Part shown: piece by piece, positions 58,482 through 64,000 of the stretch
Position numbering within the stretch: position 1 is the stretch's first letter
Layout of the letters: each line of letters starts with the position of its first letter
Source: Pseudomonadales bacterium
Lineage (GTDB): Bacteria; Pseudomonadota; Gammaproteobacteria; Pseudomonadales; Ketobacteraceae
DNA: 64,000 bases
NCBI GenBank assembly: GCA_020062665.1
Contig: JAGUVW010000040.1
Coordinates: 62,001 to 126,000, forward strand
Direction of reading: 5' to 3'
The notes under the pieces: model-generated
Seen by the model: only the letters and a program-made list of their open reading frames with translations
The model's database searches: none
Told to the model about the DNA's origin: nothing
Position numbers and translations under genes: made by a program

Positions 58482-61400
58482 GTGGAGAAGCGGAAGTTCC
58501 CACGACAAGGTCTGGGGGTCGAGGCAATTTATGTCATCGATAATGACAATGCCTGTACTGGCGTCATCCATGATTTCAGTCAGGATGGTTTGTTCATCAC
58601 CTTTGGCGACGACGGCCAGTTCGAGGATATCCGCCGCCAGCGCGTGCTGATGGGCGCCAAGGTCGAGATCATCGTTCCTATCGACGGCAAGCAGACCACC
58701 TTTCACACCACGCTTGTTCATATCAACGAAAGCGGAATGGGCGTGACCTACACCGGCAACAAGTTCCGCGCCTTCCAGCAGCTGGTTCAGGCCCGTCAGC
58801 AAACGATGTCTGCCGACGACGAAACCGCCCGCGCGATTGTTGAAGGCCAGCGCGTTACCGATGAGTCCCGCCGCCTGAAAATCCTCAACGCCTGCAATGC
58901 GCACGTGAAGGAATTCATGGATGAGATGCTGCATGAATTTCTCAATGTGCTCGAAGACAACCTGCTCAAGGAAGCAGGCAAGCAGAAGAATGATGCGGCG
59001 CAGCACCCGTATTTCGACGCCATGGCCCATTTCAAGCGGCAGCACAAAGCATTGCCGGGCCTTGTCATTGGCAAGATCACAGCCGACGCGCAGGATATTG
59101 TCCACGGCCGCTACAAGCCGCCTGCAACGGGAGCCGTGTCTGGCAATGGTGATCAACATCTGTCGCTGGTGGAAAAAAGTGATTTTGAAGAATGGCTGAT
59201 TGTGCGGGTTGTCGTGTCGCGTGCAGATTTGCAGCTGCGCGAACCGCTCATCGAAGTTCAGCTGCGCCTTGATGCCGCGTTTGGCAAAGACGATGGCAAA
59301 CGTCTGCTTAATCCATTTTCGCCTGCCATGATCACGCAGGCGTTCCATGGTGCCATTCATGGGTTTCATCTGACCGCCACCGTGGAACGGCTGGTGTTCA
59401 AAGTGTTTCAGGATGTGGTTCTGAACAACCTGGCGCGACTTTACAAAGGATTGAATGCCATCTTTGTGAAGCATGGAGTGTTGCCGGATATCGATGTCAC
59501 CCGTTACCTGGCGGCAGAAGCAATGAAGCGCAATCGAGCCAGTCAGGCGCCATCGCCCAGCGGCGCGAATGCGGTGACACCTGCAAACGTAGCGACAGCT
59601 TCTGAACCGGCAGCCGCTCGCCCTGTTGCGGGTAGTGGCGCATCTGCGGCCAGTGCAGCGCCAGCCACAGGTGCAATGTCGTCTGCACAAAGTGCGCCGG
59701 GCTCGGCGACACCGGGTTCCTCGTTCCAGGCCCTGAAAGAAGGGCTCGAACGTGCCCGGCATGCCTATTCCGCTGCATCGCGGCTGATGAAATTGCAGCG
59801 CACAAAGGACGAGGGTTCACCCCAGTCGCTGCGTCACGAGACGCCGGCAACGCCCGCTGACCCGCAGATCACGCAGCAGGCCATTCGCACGCTCAACGGC
59901 GTGCAACAGCAGTTGCTGGACAATGAGATCACACTCAACGAACCAGGATCGCTGGTGCGGTACATGGTTCAGCTTTCCCAGGAAGACGGCGTTACATTGA
60001 CGGAACAGGAAGTGGAATCCGCCGAGGTGGTGGAAAACCTGTTCAGCAATATTGTGGATCATCAACGCATCGTACCCGATCTGAAACCTGAACTGCGCAA
60101 ACTAGAAGTGCCGATTCTGAAAGTTCTGCTGCAGGATCCCCGGCTGTTCTCCTCCGAATATCATCCCGCGCGTCAGTTCGTAAACTATGTCGCGCTGTTG
60201 GCAGACAAGGAAAGTGTCAACCTCAATTCCAACCGTCCGACCATTCTGGACAGTATTCGCATCGTGCTGACCAGCCCCCTGGAAGGCAATGAAGCCTTTG
60301 TCGAGGGATTGTCTCGTCTCGATAAAGTGGTCGATCGGGAAAAGAAAATCATCGAACGCAACCTTGCCCGGGTGACTGAAGCCTGTGAAGGCCAGCAGCG
60401 TATCCAGATGGCGAACAATCGCGTCGAACGGGAGTTGGCAGAGCGTCTGCAGGGCAGATCCATTCCGCGTATTTTCAACGAACTGCTGGTGGGCGGCTGG
60501 AAAGATCTGATGCGGCTTTGCTATCTGCGCGAGGGCGTGGAGAGCCGAGCCTGGGAAATGACGCTGGTGGTGGTGGATCAGCTGATGGTTCGCCTGGTGT
60601 CAGGGGAATACGATGAAAGCAAGCTGCTGTTCAAAGCGGAAGAATTGCAGAAGCTGATCGAGAAAGGACTGTCCAAGGTGCCCGACAGCAAGGGGAGAAA
60701 CGCGGATATCATCGCCCAGCTCCGGGAAATGCTGGTGCAGGGTATTGCCGCCGACACCGAGATGGTGGTCTATGAAGCCGTCGAACGCCCAGGGCAGGCG
60801 ACTCCCGCGCAGAGTGTGGCACCCGAGGCGGACGATAAATCCATGCAGCGCTGGATTGTGCGCGCGCGCAAACTGAAAGAAGGACAGTGGCTGGAATTCG
60901 ATGCTATGTCGTCCACATCGCATCTGTACCAGATTGCCTGGATCGCCGAACACCAAACCCGCTTCGTGTTTGTGAATCACCACGGCATGAAGGTTTCAGA
61001 CATGGCGCTGGAAGAAGTGGCGCAAAAACTCAAGTCAGGTGAACTCGTTGTGCTGAGTGACGCCGTTTTGCCGGCGGTGGAAAACGGGTTGGATTCCCTG
61101 GTGCAGAAAATTTACGACCAACTGGCGCTCGAATCCGCGCACGATCAGCTTACCGGCATGAAAACCCGCAAGGAATTCGAGCGCTGCCTGGCACAAAGCG
61201 TGGCGCGGGCGAAGCAATACGATAAACAATACGTGCTGATCTATCTGGATATCACCCAGTTCAAGGTCATCAACAATACCTGTGGCTACGAGGCAGGCGA
61301 CAACCTGCTGCGCGATATCGGTACCCGATTCCGCAGCGTATTGAACAAGGATGCCACCGCAGGCCGTATCGGCGGGAACGAATTTGGTGTGATTGCCATG

Positions 61401-62417
61401 GTGGATTCCGATCAGCATGGTTTTCAGATTGCGACTGAACTCAAGGCAGCAGTGGAAGAAAAACGGTTCATTGCCGGTGGGCAGAGTTTTGTCATCGAAA
61501 CCGTCACATCGATGCTTACCTTTGACAGGCACAACGATCAGGTGCTGGAGTTGCTGCGTTCCGTGGAATCCGCAGTGGCCATCGCCAAGAAGCTAGGGCA
61601 CAGGGAGATTCAGGTCGTCACGCAGGGCGACAGCCGCATCGAAGAACGTGACGAAGTGATGGCCTGGGTGGCACGCATCAATCGTGCCCTCGATATGAAT
61701 ACACTGAAGCTGCGCTGCCAGAAAATCGCACCGGTGGAGGAGGGCGGCGATGTTCTTCCCCATTACGAAGTGCTGCTCACTGTGGTGGACGACAAGGGTG
61801 AGCATTTGCCGCCCGCCGATTTCATTCGCGCAGCGGAAGAGTACAGCCGCATGGCTGCCGTGGATCGCTGGGTTATCGACACCGTATTGCGCTGGATGAC
61901 CAATCACAAGGAAAAACTCTCCACCATCGGTGGCTTCTCGATCAATCTGTCTGGCCACTCCATGAATGATGATTCTTTCCTGGACTTCATGTTCGAGAAT
62001 CTGGTGCGCTACGGCGTTCCACGTGACAAGTTGATTTTTGAAGTGACGGAAACAACGGCGGTAGCGAATCTGGAAGACGCGGCCGATTTCATCAAGGAAA
62101 TGCGCGGTATCGGCTGCAGGTTCTCACTCGATGACTTCGGCGCGGGCCAGTCGTCGTATGCCTATCTCAAGAAATTGCCGGTGGATTTCATCAAGATCGA
62201 TGGCGCATTCGTCAAGAATATCGCCGAAGACGATGTGGATTATGCGCTGGTCAAATCCATTACCGAAATGGGACACTTCCTCAACAAAAAGATCATCGCC
62301 GAGTACGTTTCCGACAAGGAAATCATGGAGGTGGTCAAGGATATCGGTGTCGACTATGTGCAGGGCTACTATCTGGGCAAGCCCCGCTTCATGGAAGACC
62401 TCGCCATGTCGATCTGA
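58482..62417 (+). CDS. Large PilZ-DUF1631-GGDEF-EAL protein (c-di-GMP signalling)
   Basis: The ~1311-residue product has an N-terminal PilZ domain (EKRKFPRQGLGVEAIYVI, then DFSQDGLFI and HINESGMGV). A long DUF1631 region follows (~100-800), with a Pro/Ala/Ser-rich linker at ~355-425. A GGDEF domain (~890-1050) has GGNEF instead of GGDEF. An EAL domain (~1070-1305) has EVLL, SINLSGHSM, FEVTETTA and DDFGAGQSSYAYL. The GGDEF site is probably inactive or GTP-binding only; the EAL motif reads EVL and may still work. GTG at 58482 with AGG upstream is preferred over a TTG 30 bases earlier. Confidence 0.88.
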   Translation: MEKRKFPRQGLGVEAIYVIDNDNACTGVIHDFSQDGLFITFGDDGQFEDIRRQRVLMGAKVEIIVPIDGKQTTFHTTLVHINESGMGVTYTGNKFRAFQQLVQARQQTMSADDETARAIVEGQRVTDESRRLKILNACNAHVKEFMDEMLHEFLNVLEDNLLKEAGKQKNDAAQHPYFDAMAHFKRQHKALPGLVIGKITADAQDIVHGRYKPPATGAVSGNGDQHLSLVEKSDFEEWLIVRVVVSRADLQLREPLIEVQLRLDAAFGKDDGKRLLNPFSPAMITQAFHGAIHGFHLTATVERLVFKVFQDVVLNNLARLYKGLNAIFVKHGVLPDIDVTRYLAAEAMKRNRASQAPSPSGANAVTPANVATASEPAAARPVAGSGASAASAAPATGAMSSAQSAPGSATPGSSFQALKEGLERARHAYSAASRLMKLQRTKDEGSPQSLRHETPATPADPQITQQAIRTLNGVQQQLLDNEITLNEPGSLVRYMVQLSQEDGVTLTEQEVESAEVVENLFSNIVDHQRIVPDLKPELRKLEVPILKVLLQDPRLFSSEYHPARQFVNYVALLADKESVNLNSNRPTILDSIRIVLTSPLEGNEAFVEGLSRLDKVVDREKKIIERNLARVTEACEGQQRIQMANNRVERELAERLQGRSIPRIFNELLVGGWKDLMRLCYLREGVESRAWEMTLVVVDQLMVRLVSGEYDESKLLFKAEELQKLIEKGLSKVPDSKGRNADIIAQLREMLVQGIAADTEMVVYEAVERPGQATPAQSVAPEADDKSMQRWIVRARKLKEGQWLEFDAMSSTSHLYQIAWIAEHQTRFVFVNHHGMKVSDMALEEVAQKLKSGELVVLSDAVLPAVENGLDSLVQKIYDQLALESAHDQLTGMKTRKEFERCLAQSVARAKQYDKQYVLIYLDITQFKVINNTCGYEAGDNLLRDIGTRFRSVLNKDATAGRIGGNEFGVIAMVDSDQHGFQIATELKAAVEEKRFIAGGQSFVIETVTSMLTFDRHNDQVLELLRSVESAVAIAKKLGHREIQVVTQGDSRIEERDEVMAWVARINRALDMNTLKLRCQKIAPVEEGGDVLPHYEVLLTVVDDKGEHLPPADFIRAAEEYSRMAAVDRWVIDTVLRWMTNHKEKLSTIGGFSINLSGHSMNDDSFLDFMFENLVRYGVPRDKLIFEVTETTAVANLEDAADFIKEMRGIGCRFSLDDFGAGQSSYAYLKKLPVDFIKIDGAFVKNIAEDDVDYALVKSITEMGHFLNKKIIAEYVSDKEIMEVVKDIGVDYVQGYYLGKPRFMEDLAMSI

Positions 62418-62501
62418 GTGGCGAATGAAAGCCGCAGCGGATTGACCTGCGGCAGCAAAACGTTGTTAATAGTGCCTGCATTCACCAGGAATCAGGGCCC
62501 A

Positions 62502-63509
62502 ATGAAATTCAACAAGGACAAGCTTCGCAGCAGCCGGGAAACGCCGTTCCTCGTCATCGATTTCATGATGCTGGGGCTGGTGTTCATCAATCTGGCCTGG
62601 CTGTTGTTCGATACGCTGTTCACCAGCAAGCTGGTAAGGCAGGCACTGGAATGGCTGTCACCGACTTTCACTGAGTTCTATGCCAGCGAAATTCATGTCA
62701 ATTTCATTCTCTATGATCTGGCCTTTGTGGCGGTATTCCTGACGGAATTTGTGATTCGTTGGGGTTTTGCCATTCGTAACCAGACCTATCACCGCTGGTT
62801 CTTCTATCCCTTCGTGCACTGGTATGACCTGCTCGGGTGCATTCCGGTTGGTTCATTCCGCTGGTTGCGTCTGCTGCGGATCATTTCCATCGTCTATCGA
62901 TTGCAGAAATACCAGATTATCGACATCTCGAATCTTTATCTTGTCCGCTTCGTCAGAAAGTACATGAACGTGTTAGTGGAGGAGCTGAGTGATCGCGTGG
63001 TCATCCATGTTATCGACGGCATTCAGGACGAGATTTCAGTTGGCACGCCAGTGATGGAGAAAATCGTGCAGCAGGTGATATTGCCGAACAAGCCGCTGGT
63101 GATCGAGTGGATCGCGTCTCGCATCAATGATCTTGCCGACAATGTGTATCAACCACGCCGGCCTGATCTAAAACTCTACATTGATGGCGTGATTGCATCA
63201 TCTATCGCTCAGGATCAGAAGGTCGCCGCTCTCGAAAAATTGCCGGTGATCGGTCAGGCAGTGACAGAAATCATAGAAACCACGGTGAGCGATATCGTGT
63301 TCAACGTACTGGATCGCGTGGTAATGGATATCGGTGCCGAAGAAACCGATATTTGGGTGCGTGACATCACCGATCAGGTGATCGCCCGTCTGTTGCAGCC
63401 AAGTGCACAGTTGAATGCAGCCGGCAGGGATGTGCTGATCGATATTCTTGATGTGGTCAAAGATGAAGTCCGCATCCAGCGTTGGAAATTGAAGGAAGTC
63501 ACGCCATGA
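62502..63509 (+). CDS. Membrane protein with voltage-sensor-like N-terminal region
   Basis: The 335-residue product has two clear membrane helices (residues ~15-40 and ~62-88) and a third hydrophobic stretch. The third is followed by FRWLRLLRIISIVYRLQ (~125-141), with arginines every third residue as in the S4 helix of ion channels. No pore loop or selectivity filter is seen. The remaining ~190 residues are soluble and helical. The ATG at 62502 has AGGG 5 bases upstream. It may be an ion-transporter relative or a sensor. Its stop overlaps the amidase start. Confidence 0.75.
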   Translation: MKFNKDKLRSSRETPFLVIDFMMLGLVFINLAWLLFDTLFTSKLVRQALEWLSPTFTEFYASEIHVNFILYDLAFVAVFLTEFVIRWGFAIRNQTYHRWFFYPFVHWYDLLGCIPVGSFRWLRLLRIISIVYRLQKYQIIDISNLYLVRFVRKYMNVLVEELSDRVVIHVIDGIQDEISVGTPVMEKIVQQVILPNKPLVIEWIASRINDLADNVYQPRRPDLKLYIDGVIASSIAQDQKVAALEKLPVIGQAVTEIIETTVSDIVFNVLDRVVMDIGAEETDIWVRDITDQVIARLLQPSAQLNAAGRDVLIDILDVVKDEVRIQRWKLKEVTP

Positions 63510-64000
63510 TTCATTTTGATGAATATCGCCAATGGGATGCAGTCGCGATGGCTGAGCGCGTGCAGAAGGGCGATGTCACCGCAATGGAGCTGCTGGAGTG
63601 TGCGCACGCTCGCCACTGCGCAGTTAACGCAGACATCAATGCGATTATCAATCCGATGTTCTTCAATGCCCGTCGCTATCTGCGCAAGAGCCAACCTGAG
63701 GGAGCGTTGGCAGGCGTGCCGATGGTGCTCAAGGATTTGCTCGGGCATTTCCCCGGTGTTCCCACCAGCGGTGGCTCCCGCTCATCGCAGTACGTCATGC
63801 AGACGATACCGTCTACGTTGGTGTCTCGGCTGTGCGAGCAGGGCGCCGTGATCATAGGAAAAACCAACACGCCGGAGTTCGGGCTGTTGGCTACCACTGA
63901 AAATACGGCATTTGGGGTGACGCGCAATCCCTGGCATCGCGAGCGTACTGCAGGTGGCTCCAGTGGTGGCACAGCGGCCGCGGTGTCGGCCGGAATCGTG
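63506..64000 (+). CDS. Amidase-signature family protein, 3' end cut by the window edge
   Basis: The 165 visible residues show the amidase signature. The catalytic lysine lies in GVPMVLKDLLG (~residue 75), and the Ser-rich stretch with the cis-Ser and nucleophile region is TAGGSSGGTAAAVSAG near the window end. The substrate could be an amide or a fatty-acid amide. The ATG overlaps the stop of the previous gene (ATGA), so the two are co-translated. Confidence 0.92.
   Translation, partial: MIHFDEYRQWDAVAMAERVQKGDVTAMELLECAHARHCAVNADINAIINPMFFNARRYLRKSQPEGALAGVPMVLKDLLGHFPGVPTSGGSRSSQYVMQTIPSTLVSRLCEQGAVIIGKTNTPEFGLLATTENTAFGVTRNPWHRERTAGGSSGGTAAAVSAGIV

Overview
The window is a chromosomal segment from a gammaproteobacterium of the Pseudomonas/Alcanivorax type (Pseudomonadales in the broad sense). 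The evidence is gene content and order. The stretch roxA-purB-hflD-mnmA, then icd-cspD-clpS-clpA-infA-bpt-aat-trxB-ftsK-lolA-rarA-serS-cysG-tus, matches from memory a well-known conserved block in Pseudomonas aeruginosa. The later uvrY-uvrC-pgsA-tRNA-Gly-tRNA-Cys order is also standard for gammaproteobacteria. The genus cannot be fixed from the sequence alone.

Layout. 0-5 kb: a leftward housekeeping operon (nudJ, mnmA, hflD, purB, roxA) for nucleotide, tRNA and ribosome modification. 5-7 kb: the molybdopterin operon moaCDE, convergent with rluE. 7-15 kb: icd, a CspD-like protein, and a nearly complete N-degron set: ClpS adaptor, ClpA unfoldase, and the two aminoacyl-tRNA-protein transferases Bpt and Aat, with infA between them. 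15-27.6 kb: ald, ftsK, lolA, rarA, serS, cysG, a chemoreceptor, and the tus 2-thiouridine relay.

27.7-36.3 kb: an integrated mobile element of about 8.5 kb. It has a tyrosine integrase, an AlpA-like regulator, a RepA-type hexameric helicase, a repeat array that could be an origin, and a run of short phage-type ORFs. No capsid, tail, large terminase or conjugation gene is visible, so it looks like a replicating satellite-like or cryptic element. Its insertion cuts the host tRNA-Ser(UGA) gene in the anticodon loop. The 5' half lies at 27721-27761 and the 3' half at 36287-36344, and their stems pair perfectly. The element carries a complete, different tRNA-Ser(UGA) just inside its left end, apparently to replace the broken gene. 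This is the most interesting part of the window.

36.5-43.3 kb: a YebC-family regulator, a membrane nucleotide cyclase, uvrY/gacA, uvrC (with a start-codon problem), pgsA, tRNA-Gly and tRNA-Cys. 43.3-49.4 kb: an accessory block between tRNA-Cys and tRNA-Leu, which are usually adjacent. It is a leftward set (cysC, DUF1214 protein, sulfotransferase, short-chain dehydrogenase, SRPBCC protein) with a divergent TetR regulator, suggesting sulfation of an unknown metabolite. 49.5-64 kb: a periplasmic haem-motif protein, a cyclic-nucleotide-binding protein, ubiG, ppnN, pgm, an enoyl-CoA hydratase-like protein, a very large PilZ/DUF1631/GGDEF/EAL protein, a membrane protein with a voltage-sensor-like region, and the start of an amidase.
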